Of a stretch of 64,000 bases of DNA, positions 49,781 through 59,210 are shown in pieces. Each line of letters starts with the position of its first letter. The first letter of the stretch is position 1. The translations under genes were made by a program, and so were the position numbers. The notes beneath the pieces are model-generated. The model saw nothing but the letters and a program-made list of their open reading frames with translations. It did no database searches and was not told the DNA's origin. Source of the DNA: an uncultured Lachnoclostridium sp. (GTDB lineage Bacteria; Bacillota; Clostridia; Lachnospirales; Lachnospiraceae); assembly GCA_944381625.1 (NCBI GenBank), contig CALWLW010000007.1, positions 89,564-153,563 of the forward strand, given 5' to 3'.

Positions 49781-52245
49781 TGTCAAACTTTGCAGAACTG
49801 ATAACGGATGCGCTGGACATCCTAAAATATGACGGAGCCGTACAGGATACCCTGGCGGAGCTGCGGAGAAAATGGGGAGCCCAGGTACCAGAACTGCTGG
49901 AAGAGCGTCTTGATGCCGTTGGCGTTCAGTACATGAGCCTGCCTCATGAAGAAGGCGCAGCGGCCCTGGGGCAGGAACTGTCTGTCTTCGGCTGGGCGCT
50001 GTACAACCTGGACGGGGAGGACGAGTACCTGTTTGTCCTGATTCCCGAAAGGGAGCGGGAGTATTTTGAAACGCTCTGTAAACAGCAGGGACAGTACTTC
50101 AGCCTGATGAAGCAGCCCCGGCGCAACTGGGGTGACCACGCTAAGGAACTGGATCCCGGTGCGGTAATGCCCTGTGAGGAATACATCCTGGATGATGGAT
50201 ACGACTATTTCTTCAACTCCCTGGCGGGGGACTTCGCCGCCGGAGAATGGAAACCGCAGGGCGGAGAGCGCTGGCTGAACGGCTGCGCGGTCGATCTTCG
50301 CAGCCGTCCTCCCCAGGTCATCCGGGCCAGGAGCCTGCCGGAGCTGTGCAGTCTCGTCTATTCCCCGGAACTGGAGGTCTACGGAGCGGCCAGGAGCTGC
50401 GGCCCCATCGGCCGGATCTTGGTTGGAAAAAATCCGGCCACCCTGAACTGGTTTGAGCCATCTCCCATTGACTATGACGGCCCACCCCGCTCCCTTCGGT
50501 GGATCGGACATTCTCTCTGGATGGGAGACTCCTGCAACGCCACCCGGATCGAACTGACCGAACGGGGCACCCGAAAGGATGTACAGAACTGGCCGCTGCC
50601 CAAAGATGGCTGGAGCGGCAGCTGCCACTGCGGCATTACGTCGGATGGACTGGGCCGGGTGTACTTCTCCAACGAATGGTATAGGGGAATTATTTACCGC
50701 TGGGCGGATGGCCAGGTGACCAGGCATCCCTTTCCCCTTGCCGGATATGACCATCTCTCGGAAGCGGTGCCCGTTCCCGGCACCAGTTGTATCTACATGA
50801 TCCACAGCGTCAGCGGCAAGGGCCGGATGGAGGAATGTCTGCTGGAACTGGATATGGACACCGGTCGCTGCCGCATCGCCGCCCTGCCCGGCATGGGCGA
50901 GGATCTGGAACTGCGTTGGTTCACCAGGGATTGGCTGCTGATTCAGGGCAACGGCGAACTCCTCTCCGATGACTTTGCCCAGCTCATTCACATGACCACC
51001 CGGGAGGTACTCCGCATCCGTCCGGGGATGTTCGGCAAAGAGAAGTTGCAACACATTGGCATGCTCACCGACGGTACGGTGGTCATTGTTACCCGGCGGG
51101 ATCGAGTAGGGCCAGTGTTCCGCTATCCCACTGACTTCTGGGGGTTCCTGCGGACGGCGAACAAGCCCCGTAAACTGGAGCCCTGGCGGAAGTACCAGGA
51201 GGTGTACCCGGATCTGCCTTTCTACCTGCCGGGGAAGGAGCCGGAGCAGCCGCAGAATGACCATGATGCGGAGCCCAAGCAGGCCGCTCCCCTGTTCCGC
51301 TGCCAGTTCGACCTGCTGCCCCAGGCGGAAAAACAGGCGCTGATGGAGAAGCTTGCCGCCCGTTATGAAATGACCTTTCTCGGCCTGCATACTTTTGACC
51401 ACTGGGGGCAGAACTGCACCACTGGCGTTTTTGAAAAGGATGCCCGGGAGTTTGTCTTTGTTCCCGGCGATACGGTCACACTGGGCTGGGAGCAGTTCGC
51501 CATAGGGCTGAACCAGGAGAGCCGGGAGGAACTGGAATACTTATCCCAGGAATGGGAAATGGAGTGCGATCCTGATGAACTGATCAGAGAAAACATGTCT
51601 CCGGTACGGCAGGCGGCCGTCGGCCCCATGCTGGCGGGCCGGGAACTGGAGGAAATCGGCTGGGAACCTGTGGAACTTGATGATCCACGGCTGCGCCCGG
51701 ACTGGCTGGAAGATTTTCGTGAATTTGCTTTAACCGACAGAAACAGCCTGACGCTGGCAGGCCGCGCCCGCTTTGAGCGGGTTGGCGACAGCTGGCAGGC
51801 GAGTCTCTACCATGAAATAGATTACATAGATTTCCAGAAGCTGCTGGAAAAACAGGGCTTCTCCCTGCCTACCGCCGATGAATGGGCCTACCTGTGCGGC
51901 GGCGGATGCCGCACCCTGTTTCCCTGGGGAGACGGACTGGATTCCTCCATGCGCCTGCACTGGTTTGAGGACATGGATGAGGATAAGGACAGGCCCTACG
52001 ACATGGAAGAGCCCAACTTCTTCGGCCTGTCCATCGCCTATGATCCCTATATGCGGGAAGTGGTAAAGTCCCATATACTTACCACCTGCGGCGGCGACGG
52101 CGGATGCAATATTTGCGGCGGTATGGGTCCTTTCCTCGGCTACCTTCCCTGTTCGCCGCACTATAAGCCGGCGATTCAGGAGGACAACGAACTGAACGGC
52201 GACTACGATTTTTACCGGCCCATCATCCGGGTAGAACTATCCTGA
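49780..52245 (+). CDS. Large multidomain protein: DUF6630-like N-terminus and SUMF1/FGE-like C-terminus
   Basis: An 821-residue soluble protein that I cannot fully assign. Residues about 1-150 (FGWALYNLDGEDEYLFVLIP, CEEYILDDGYDYFFNSL) look like DUF6630. Residues about 150-500 are beta-rich with repeated RW/YF pairs, possibly a propeller. Residues about 540-821 resemble the formylglycine-generating-enzyme/SUMF1 fold: FVFVPGDTVTLG, LPTADEWAYLCGGGCRTLFPWGDG, PNFFGLSIAYDPY, and a YRPIIRVEL end. The TGATG overlap with the NADAR gene couples their translation. No known effector or immunity role; its place in the array suggests one. Confidence 0.6.
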   Translation: MSNFAELITDALDILKYDGAVQDTLAELRRKWGAQVPELLEERLDAVGVQYMSLPHEEGAAALGQELSVFGWALYNLDGEDEYLFVLIPEREREYFETLCKQQGQYFSLMKQPRRNWGDHAKELDPGAVMPCEEYILDDGYDYFFNSLAGDFAAGEWKPQGGERWLNGCAVDLRSRPPQVIRARSLPELCSLVYSPELEVYGAARSCGPIGRILVGKNPATLNWFEPSPIDYDGPPRSLRWIGHSLWMGDSCNATRIELTERGTRKDVQNWPLPKDGWSGSCHCGITSDGLGRVYFSNEWYRGIIYRWADGQVTRHPFPLAGYDHLSEAVPVPGTSCIYMIHSVSGKGRMEECLLELDMDTGRCRIAALPGMGEDLELRWFTRDWLLIQGNGELLSDDFAQLIHMTTREVLRIRPGMFGKEKLQHIGMLTDGTVVIVTRRDRVGPVFRYPTDFWGFLRTANKPRKLEPWRKYQEVYPDLPFYLPGKEPEQPQNDHDAEPKQAAPLFRCQFDLLPQAEKQALMEKLAARYEMTFLGLHTFDHWGQNCTTGVFEKDAREFVFVPGDTVTLGWEQFAIGLNQESREELEYLSQEWEMECDPDELIRENMSPVRQAAVGPMLAGRELEEIGWEPVELDDPRLRPDWLEDFREFALTDRNSLTLAGRARFERVGDSWQASLYHEIDYIDFQKLLEKQGFSLPTADEWAYLCGGGCRTLFPWGDGLDSSMRLHWFEDMDEDKDRPYDMEEPNFFGLSIAYDPYMREVVKSHILTTCGGDGGCNICGGMGPFLGYLPCSPHYKPAIQEDNELNGDYDFYRPIIRVELS

Positions 52246-52336
52246 ATGTACAGAAGAACTTAAACGTATTTGAACAATTTAAAGAGACCGGCTGATGGAA
52301 CGGCTGGTTTCAGAACAGAATAAGGAGGAACAGCAT

Positions 52337-55300
52337 ATGGATCTTTTACAGCAGTGCCAGATCTGGAACGAAAACGACGAATACCAGAAGATCATCGACG
52401 CCCTGGAGGCCATCCCCGCCAGAGAGCGCACCCCGGAGATGGACAGCGAACTGGCCCGGGCCTACAACAACCAGGCGGACCCGTACGAACCGGAAGGCGT
52501 CAGGATGCTCAAACAGGCCATATCCCTGCTGAAACCCCATGAGGAATACTTTCAGGGCGACCACTGTTGGAATTTCCGCATGGGCTACGCCTATTTCTAT
52601 CTGGATCAGGAGGGCCGGGCTCTGCCTTATTTCCGAAAAGCGCTGGAGGCCCGTCCCGGCGACGAAGACACCCTGGAGCTGATCAATTGGTGTGAAAAAC
52701 GCATTGCCCTGCCTCAGTTCGAAGAGTGTTTCCGGGAACGGACGGAGAACTGGTGGGAAACCTTTGCCAAACAGGAGGCCGAACTGCGTCAGATGATGGA
52801 CGAGGACAAAGATCACCAGCGGGGCGCGGAATTGGCAGCCCAGATGGGGGAAGTTCTGAACCTTGTCTTTGACGATATTTCTTTTGAAATGGGCTTCAAC
52901 GGCAAGAAACATGAATTGATCCTTACCCCGGAGGGGGACAAAGTCAAGCTGTTTGAACTGGTATATTTCCGTAAGCATGCTCCCGAAAAAGTCCTGGAGC
53001 ACTGGAATATTCTCGTGGGCCGCCAGCCTAATCCTGATATCGGCCTGCGTACCGACGACGGCTGGGAGGTTTCCGGGGAGGACGTGCGGGTCTGGTTGGA
53101 ACCTCAGGGTGAAAACAACTTCCGTCTTTCCGTCTATTGCGAAAAACTGCTCCCCCTGCTCCGGGAGGAGGAAGGCCACGCCTGGTGGATGCTCACCACC
53201 CTCGCCGACCAGATGCTGGGTGAGATCCCCAACATGAGGTACATAGACAGTTTTGACATGCTGGAAACGCCTAAGGAAGAACCCGCCATCCTCATGTCCG
53301 AACTGCCCAACAGGCTGAAAGAACTGGGACTGGAGCTTTCCACCGATCCGGAGAGCTATCTGAATACCTACATTGGCTATAAGATGGAGCCTGAGGAAGA
53401 TCCGGACGCAGACTGGCGGCTGGATGCCATTGTGGGCTCCACCTGCTGCGCGCCCCTGATCAACGGATATCTGAATGCCGATAACAGCTTCATGGACGAG
53501 CTCCATGCCGATGGCGCGGTGGCGGGCTTCCTCTGCTATCCCCTGGATGGCTTTACCGGCGAGGACCGCACCCAGCAGATCTTCGACTTCCGGGATAAAC
53601 TGGAGGAAGTGCTTGCTGACGGAGACAGTTCGGAGGCGCTCACCCTCACCGGAGGAGCCACCGGTATCTATTGCGGCTATGTGGATTTTATTGCCTGGGA
53701 TCTGCGCGCTGCCCTGGACATGGCAAGGGAATTTTTTGAGAATACGGATATTCCCTGGGCCAGTTTCCACACCTTCCGCCGGGAGGCGGGTACGGTGACG
53801 CTGAAAAAACCAGAGGACGGGCCGGATGACGAAACACAGAAAAATCATGACTCAGTTTCCGGAGAACAGGCGGACGAACTGGAAGAAATCCTGGCTGGAA
53901 TGGACTATATCCCCTACACTCCGGCGAATGCCGAGGCATTTTACCAGCAGTTACAAAAATGGAACGACGAGGACGAATACACCCGCTGTATCCAGGCCCT
54001 GAACGCTATCCCGGAGGATTGGCGGGATTACCGCTCTGCTTACGCGTTGGCACGGGCTCTGGAAAATTACGCCATCATCGGAGATCACAATGAAGGCACT
54101 CCCAACTACAAAGGGGACAAGGCTCTCCAGCGGGCCATCGAGGCGCTGGAGTCCGTCCGTGAGGAAGGACAGGACAAAGCGGAGTGGAACATGCGCATGG
54201 CCTATGCCTACCAATATCTCTATGGAAAGGAGGAAAAGGCCATCCCTTATGCCCGGCGGTGGATGGAACTGGACCCTGAGGACGAGAACGCCCCGGCGGT
54301 GATCCGGGAATGCCAGGAAGAGATCCAAAAACGCCAACGCACAGAGACCCCGAGAGAAAAACCCAGATTTATACCCGGCGATACCCCCTTTGAAGGATTT
54401 GACTTCACCAATTTCTGGGACGATGATGAATATGCACTGAAAGAATATGTCAGCGATCCTCCGTCGGATGAACTGATCGCCAGTGTGGAGGCGGAGCTGG
54501 GCTATAAACTGCCCGCCTCCTATATCTGGCTGATGAAACAGCACAACGGCGGCATGCCCGTCAACACCTGCTGTCCTACTTACGAGCCCACCAGCTGGGC
54601 ATCAGACCATGTGGCCATCACCGGCATCTTCGGCATCGGCCGGGAAAAGACTTACTCCCTCTGCGGCGAACTGGGCAGTCAGTTCATGATCGACGAATGG
54701 GAGTATCCCCCTATCGGCGTGGCCATCTGCGACTGCCCCAGCGCAGGCCACGATATGATTTTCCTGGATTACCGGGCCTGCGGCCCCGAGGGAGAACCTG
54801 CGGTGGTTCACGTGGATCAGGAGAATGACTATAAAATCACCCATCTGGCCGACAGCTTTGAGGAATTTATCCGCAGTCTGGAGCATGAGTCTGTCTTCGA
54901 CCTGGATGGAGACGACGAAGATACCATATCCGATCAAAAAGGTTCTTTTGCCGGTTTTATCCTGCTGTCCAGGGGAAAATGGGATAAAGAACAGTTCATC
55001 CGGGACATGAAAGAAAAATGGGATATCACGGTGAAGGAGGATGAAGACAAGAGCGACGATACGGTTGTGTTTGATGTGGGAGACATGATCGCCGCTGTCA
55101 GTCTGTTCCCCTTCCCCATCCCTGACGGGGAGGCTGAAATCAACGCAGAAAACAACTATATGTGGCCGGACGCGGTGAACGCGGCCAGGGAGCACCGCGC
55201 CCACATCATGGTGGCAGTGCTGGGCAAAGAGGAAAATATTTTTGAGCGGGGCAAGCTTTTCACGAAGCTGACGGCTGCCTGCTGCCGCCAGAAATATGCC

Positions 55301-57037
55301 GCAGGCGTCTACACCAGCGGCGTAGTGTTTGAGCCGAGATTCTATGAAGGCTTTGCCGATATGATGCAGAATGACGAGCTGCCCATCTTCAACTGGATCT
55401 GGTTCGGCCTGTATCGCAGTGAGGGCGGTATGAACGCCTACACCTACGGTATGGACGTGTTTGGCAAGGATGAGATGGAGGTGCTGGATGCGGACGCCCA
55501 GCCGGATGATCTGCGGAATTTCCTGGCCAGCCTGGTATCCTATGTGCTGGAAGGCGATGTGGAACTCCACGATGGGGAGACCATCGGCTTCGCGGCAAAT
55601 GACAAGCACACCATCACCCGCAGCCCCGGCGTATCTCTGCCGGAAGAGCAGATGACGCTGAAAATCTCCTGGGAACCGTCGGACGACGGCCCGGATGGCG
55701 ACGAAGAAGATGGATCAGGCGGCCCGGATGACAGCAAAGAAGATGGCAAAGATGACGGCCCGGATGACAGCATGAGCATGGACGACGCTTCCTGGCACCT
55801 GGAGAATATCGAGGAAAAGGAGCTGTCCATTGACCCCATCAACGCCTATAACCACATGGCCATCTATCTGCGCTGGTGCATGGAGCACGATCTGATGAGT
55901 GAAAAATTTCTTGAAAATCACGGTGATGTGGCAAAACAGCTCAAAGCGGCTCCCTGCAATACTGACCTGCGGACATTTATCCGGGAAGAACTGTACGGCT
56001 GTCTGTTCTCCGCCCTGTTCAATCCCCAGGGCCGCGCCTTTGCCCACTACTACTATGGAGAGAACGACGCCCCCTACTATCCCGGCGACGTCGACGACTA
56101 TGCCCTCCGGTACTTCGGCCCTGAACGGTATCACTCCGATGAGTTCCAGGACGAGGCGTACCTGTTCATTCCCTTTGACGAGGAATACTATCAGGCCATG
56201 GCAAAGGTGATAGAGGAACGCTTCTCCAACTGGCAGAGTCAGGACTTTGACGAAGACACTCTGGAGCCCTCTGATGTAGCCCAGGCCATGATGAGATACC
56301 TGGACTGTGAATGTACTTATTTCCCATCCATGAAGGACGACGATCCCATCATGTCAGCTTACAGTTATGCCCAGAGGCTGGGGATTCGTGAGGGTTTCGT
56401 CCCCGTGCTCATCATACCGGATGAAACTCTGCTGGACTGTCTGGTGATGAACTCTGACCCGGCAAACAACGCGGACTGTTATGGATTTGACAGGAATACG
56501 GTAACAGAATACAGGAAGAAGATGCTCGCCGCCCCCATGAAGGACGGGCAGGCGGTTCTGGAAGAACTGACCGGCCAGCGCAGGGAAGAAGCCGAGGACG
56601 ACGACATGGACTGGGAAGAAGAGATTCTGGGCGAAATGGAAGGCGGTTATAAGAATTACCGTTTTGCAGGCTACTGGAATCATGGAACCCCAATGACTCA
56701 TCCTCTCATTCTGGCCAGGATCCCGGTGAAAAATCCCTGGGAGATCTTTGCGTATCTTCCCTTTGGCAGCTGGAACGAATGCCCGGACACCCCGGAACTG
56801 ATGGCAGCCGCAAAATACTGGTTTGAGCGGCATGGAGCGGTACCCGCCGTTATGACCCACGACGAGCTGGAATTTCTCCTCCCGGCTCCTGTGCCCACAG
56901 AGGAAGCCATGGAGACAGCGGCGGAACAGTATGGTTTCTGCCCTGACGTGATAGATCAGGGACCGGAGGAAGCCACTGTAGGCAGTCTGGCCGATATCCT
57001 GCGGCAGTCTACGGTCTGGTATTTCTGGTGGGATTAA
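52337..57037 (+). CDS. Giant mosaic immunity-like protein (TPR / SMI1-KNR4 / DUF4261 / DUF7832-like / DUF4253)
   Basis: A 1566-residue protein in one open frame, starting eight bases after AAGGAGG. Domains in order: TPR-like (about 1-125); unassigned domain (about 130-490); second TPR-like (about 520-665, YARRWMELDPEDENA); SMI1/KNR4 SUKH-1 (about 688-848, PSDELIASVEAELGYKLPAS, LMKQHNGGMP); DUF4261 (about 869-1115, NAENNYMWPDAVNAA, VYTSGVVF); acidic Asp/Gly/Pro linker (about 1115-1150); DUF7832-like (about 1152-1302); DUF4253 (about 1338-1566), ending WYFWWD. No signal, membrane or nuclease motif is seen. Several of these are separate immunity families, so one polypeptide may neutralise several toxins. 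This is inferred from domain content. Confidence 0.75.
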   Translation: MDLLQQCQIWNENDEYQKIIDALEAIPARERTPEMDSELARAYNNQADPYEPEGVRMLKQAISLLKPHEEYFQGDHCWNFRMGYAYFYLDQEGRALPYFRKALEARPGDEDTLELINWCEKRIALPQFEECFRERTENWWETFAKQEAELRQMMDEDKDHQRGAELAAQMGEVLNLVFDDISFEMGFNGKKHELILTPEGDKVKLFELVYFRKHAPEKVLEHWNILVGRQPNPDIGLRTDDGWEVSGEDVRVWLEPQGENNFRLSVYCEKLLPLLREEEGHAWWMLTTLADQMLGEIPNMRYIDSFDMLETPKEEPAILMSELPNRLKELGLELSTDPESYLNTYIGYKMEPEEDPDADWRLDAIVGSTCCAPLINGYLNADNSFMDELHADGAVAGFLCYPLDGFTGEDRTQQIFDFRDKLEEVLADGDSSEALTLTGGATGIYCGYVDFIAWDLRAALDMAREFFENTDIPWASFHTFRREAGTVTLKKPEDGPDDETQKNHDSVSGEQADELEEILAGMDYIPYTPANAEAFYQQLQKWNDEDEYTRCIQALNAIPEDWRDYRSAYALARALENYAIIGDHNEGTPNYKGDKALQRAIEALESVREEGQDKAEWNMRMAYAYQYLYGKEEKAIPYARRWMELDPEDENAPAVIRECQEEIQKRQRTETPREKPRFIPGDTPFEGFDFTNFWDDDEYALKEYVSDPPSDELIASVEAELGYKLPASYIWLMKQHNGGMPVNTCCPTYEPTSWASDHVAITGIFGIGREKTYSLCGELGSQFMIDEWEYPPIGVAICDCPSAGHDMIFLDYRACGPEGEPAVVHVDQENDYKITHLADSFEEFIRSLEHESVFDLDGDDEDTISDQKGSFAGFILLSRGKWDKEQFIRDMKEKWDITVKEDEDKSDDTVVFDVGDMIAAVSLFPFPIPDGEAEINAENNYMWPDAVNAAREHRAHIMVAVLGKEENIFERGKLFTKLTAACCRQKYAAGVYTSGVVFEPRFYEGFADMMQNDELPIFNWIWFGLYRSEGGMNAYTYGMDVFGKDEMEVLDADAQPDDLRNFLASLVSYVLEGDVELHDGETIGFAANDKHTITRSPGVSLPEEQMTLKISWEPSDDGPDGDEEDGSGGPDDSKEDGKDDGPDDSMSMDDASWHLENIEEKELSIDPINAYNHMAIYLRWCMEHDLMSEKFLENHGDVAKQLKAAPCNTDLRTFIREELYGCLFSALFNPQGRAFAHYYYGENDAPYYPGDVDDYALRYFGPERYHSDEFQDEAYLFIPFDEEYYQAMAKVIEERFSNWQSQDFDEDTLEPSDVAQAMMRYLDCECTYFPSMKDDDPIMSAYSYAQRLGIREGFVPVLIIPDETLLDCLVMNSDPANNADCYGFDRNTVTEYRKKMLAAPMKDGQAVLEELTGQRREEAEDDDMDWEEEILGEMEGGYKNYRFAGYWNHGTPMTHPLILARIPVKNPWEIFAYLPFGSWNECPDTPELMAAAKYWFERHGAVPAVMTHDELEFLLPAPVPTEEAMETAAEQYGFCPDVIDQGPEEATVGSLADILRQSTVWYFWWD

Positions 57038-57098
57038 CAAGTATCCCGGATCAGGGACGTATCGTCCAGCCAATGGGCTCTGGAAATAATAACTTCTG

Positions 57099-57144
57099 GA
57101 GGTGTCGCTCAATCATCCATTATAGATGATTTTGCGACACCCTC
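57099..57144 (+). repeat. 46-nt dispersed hairpin element, copy 3
   Basis: GGTGTCGC (57101-57108) pairs with GCGACACC (57134-57141), with an inner ATCATC/GATGAT stem. Same length, orientation and layout as the copies at 0.7 and 11.3 kb. It follows the giant gene by 60 bases. Confidence 0.75.
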
Positions 57145-57161
57145 GTTTTGCGTTTCAAGAG

Positions 57162-57451
57162 TTATTTCCCGAATAAGTCACTGTGGATGCCAGCTCGGGC
57201 TAATGTTAAAACCAATACATCATCTTCAATGCGGTAGATCAGCAGCCAGTCTGGAAGAATGTAACATTCCCGGTGTCCTATCCAGTTTCCGGTCAACGCA
57301 TGATCCCTGTTTTTATCAGGAAGTGTTTCACCCATGGCAAGGGCAGCAATAACGTCTTTCAGCAGACTGATTTTTAGCCTCGTTTGACTGCCAGTTTATA
57401 GTCCTTTTTGAATTGCGTAGTGGTCTTGACGTTATACTTTGTTTCTTTCAT
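57162..57451 (-). pseudogene. YafQ-family mRNA interferase toxin, frameshifted
   Basis: Read from the ATG at 57451 the frame encodes MKETKYNVKTTTQFKKDYKL and stops early at a TAA (57374-57376). One base appears lost within GGCTAAAAATC; after a shift the frame continues with LKISLLKDVIAALAMGETLP, then DHALTGNW, RECYILPDWLLIY and LARAGIHSDLF to a stop at 57162. This is a complete YafQ. In addition, the conserved His of the RECHI-like segment is Tyr. The start overlaps the antitoxin stop by ATGA. The toxin is probably inactive. Confidence 0.85.
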
Positions 57452-57726
57452 TTTTCCAGGTCTGCAAACAACTCATCCAAATCAGTATAGCCTTTTACAG
57501 ATGGGTCTTTTGCAATCCTTTCTGCTTCCAACATGGCAGCAATCGTTTCCTTGTTGGGCTGATTTAGAGAAATGTCAAAGGGAATCCTGCCCTCACGGAG
57601 TGACTGGCGAACGAAAATGTTGAACGCAGTAGAAATATTCATGCCCAACTCGTTAAACAATGCGTCGGCCTGTGCTTTGAGATCAGAATCCATACGAATA
57701 CTAATATTTGTGGTAGAGCCAGCCAT
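57448..57726 (-). CDS. dinJ: DinJ/RelB family antitoxin
   Basis: A 92-residue antitoxin. The N-terminal ribbon-helix-helix (STTNISIRMDSDLKAQADALF, here split as NISIRMDSDLK and QADALF) dimerises and binds DNA. The C-terminal part wraps the toxin. The start at 57726 follows AAGGGAG; longer in-frame starts upstream have hydrophobic non-coding-like sequence. It is intact while its toxin partner is broken. Confidence 0.9.
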   Translation of the reverse strand: MAGSTTNISIRMDSDLKAQADALFNELGMNISTAFNIFVRQSLREGRIPFDISLNQPNKETIAAMLEAERIAKDPSVKGYTDLDELFADLEK

Positions 57727-57841
57727 AGTATCATCTCCCTTCATGCTGATAATTATATTGTATTCTATTTGCACGAAGAAAACAATACACTGCACGAAAA
57801 TTAACATTCTTTAGTGAATCAATTTCTTTACTCCAACATGA

Positions 57842-58033
57842 TTAGCCCCGGTTTTTCTCTACGCGGAAAACTGCCATCTCGTCATCAACTCCTTTCACTT
57901 GGAATAATACCGCGTCCAGGGCGGTGAGCTTGCCCGGCCGGTAGGGACATTCCTCAAAGACACAAAACTGATATTTCCAGCGCGGGCGGTAAAAGCGGCG
58001 TCCTGTTCTCCCCGCAGGGAAAAAGAACGCCGC
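57842..58033 (-). pseudogene. Remnant reading frame of unknown gene
   Basis: An open stretch of 63 codons without a start codon. It encodes protein-like sequence (RRFYRPRWKYQFCVFEECPY, PGKLTALDAVLFQVKG) and ends at 57842. The beginning is lost. A 46-codon plus-strand frame at 58064-58201 (MGGVSVGGIFNILLVPTL) also looks like debris. Neither was identified; mobile-element origin is possible. Confidence 0.4.
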
Positions 58034-58280
58034 TCATGCGGTGTCATATTTTATTTTGCTCTGATGTGCTTGTCTAGTTGGCGCTTCACGATGGGGGGAG
58101 TAAGCGTGGGTGGCATATTCAATATCCTGCTTGTCCCGACACTCAAGCAGGCGGTTATGTTTACGAAGTGTCGCTATATGGACGAGATCACCGGACTCTA
58201 AATGGCCAGAGCAAAATCAAAAAATCAGCAAAACTGACAAAACATTTCCAATGGAAAGCACCTTATGATACAATAAAATA

Positions 58281-58462
58281 TAAAGTTATACGCCCAGCAG
58301 TGGCTGGCCCTGGCCCCGGAGGACTCGGACGCCCAAAAGCTGGTGCAGGACTGCGAGGGGTATTTGGAAGAAGAACGAACCCTGGCGCTTGATTTGAAAG
58401 AACGGGAAGAAATCATCCAACGTGAAACTCCCGAAGCTGGAAAGGTTGTGATCTGTAAATGA
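58281..58462 (+). pseudogene. C-terminal fragment of a TPR immunity-like protein
   Basis: About 60 codons: KLYAQQWLALAPEDSDAQKL, then a charged helix and stop TGA at 58460-58462. The start resembles the TPR in the giant protein (YARRWMELDPEDENA), so this is probably the tail of a related gene. It lacks a start codon and a stop lies just upstream. The stop overlaps the next gene's ATG in ATGA, preserving an old coupling. Confidence 0.65.
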
Positions 58463-58692
58463 ACGGCGAAACAATTATGGCTTTTTTGCAGACGCATTGG
58501 TACATCGTCTCGCTGGTCGTGGGCGTAGTAGTTTTGATTGGGGCGATCCTGAATTGGAACTGGCTCTGCGACCCCACCGGTGCGCCACTCTCCCACCGCT
58601 ACGGCCGCGGCTCTCGGCGGGTGATCTTCTTCCTGATGGGGGTGGTACTGATCGTGGTGGGCATCTGGGGCTTTGTGCTGGCGCTGAAATAA
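58459..58692 (+). CDS. Imm17-like small membrane immunity protein
   Basis: A 77-residue protein with two membrane helices (about 15-33 and 55-75). Between them NWNWLCDPTG and a basic RYGRGSRR loop resemble Imm17 immunity proteins, which carry an NWDWxxDP motif. Short length and topology also fit. Translation starts at an ATGA overlapping the TPR remnant. A second in-frame ATG (58477) is an alternative start. The cognate toxin is not in the window. Confidence 0.6.
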   Translation: MNGETIMAFLQTHWYIVSLVVGVVVLIGAILNWNWLCDPTGAPLSHRYGRGSRRVIFFLMGVVLIVVGIWGFVLALK

Positions 58693-58706
58693 CAGGAGGT
58701 GTATCT

Positions 58707-59210
58707 ATGAAACTGAACTGTAAACGCATTGATTTACCATATACGCCCGGCGAGGAGATCTTCAACTTTCCCGAGGACACGGGACTGCCCTTTCTCTTCG
58801 ATGTGGCGGAGGAACTGACTGCTGATCCCGCTGCCATGGATGCGGTAGGAGAAATGCTGGATGAGGCGGAGGAATTGGCGGAAAAGGCCAAAGCCGCCAT
58901 CAAAGCTGCGCTGGCGGACGAGAGCAGCCCCTACCATAGCGTTGTGACATTTTTCATGGAGTTCCACCGGGACGATATAGGCCCGGAGATTGCGGCGGAA
59001 CTTTTTCCGGGAACTGACCCGGCCAAGCTGTCCTTTGCCGAGATGGTGGACTTTTTGCGGCTCAAGCGGTTCGGCAGTCTGGTGGACGGCGAGATGAACC
59101 AGCAAGTTTTTATTTTGGACCTGTCCTTCAACCCGGAGATTACTGACGAGCTGATGGTGATCTACTTTGATTTGAACAAGGAAATTTTCTGTATTACTCA
59201 TGAGAGCTGA
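58707..59210 (+). CDS. DUF2004-like protein, immunity-like
   Basis: A 167-residue soluble acidic protein. It has a helical centre rich in Ala/Glu (EMLDEAEELAEKAKAAIKAA) and a C-terminal DELMVIYFDLNKEIFCITHES resembling DUF2004 (given as DELMVIYFDLN and FCITHES). AGGAGG precedes the ATG at seven bases. Downstream of the Imm17-like gene by 14 bases, so in one operon. No catalytic motif seen. Confidence 0.55.
   Translation: MKLNCKRIDLPYTPGEEIFNFPEDTGLPFLFDVAEELTADPAAMDAVGEMLDEAEELAEKAKAAIKAALADESSPYHSVVTFFMEFHRDDIGPEIAAELFPGTDPAKLSFAEMVDFLRLKRFGSLVDGEMNQQVFILDLSFNPEITDELMVIYFDLNKEIFCITHES

Noticed and set aside
55680..55785. Frame error or repeat expansion in the giant island gene
   Set aside because: The Asp/Gly/Pro-rich stretch keeps the frame and separates two recognisable domains, as expected of a flexible linker.
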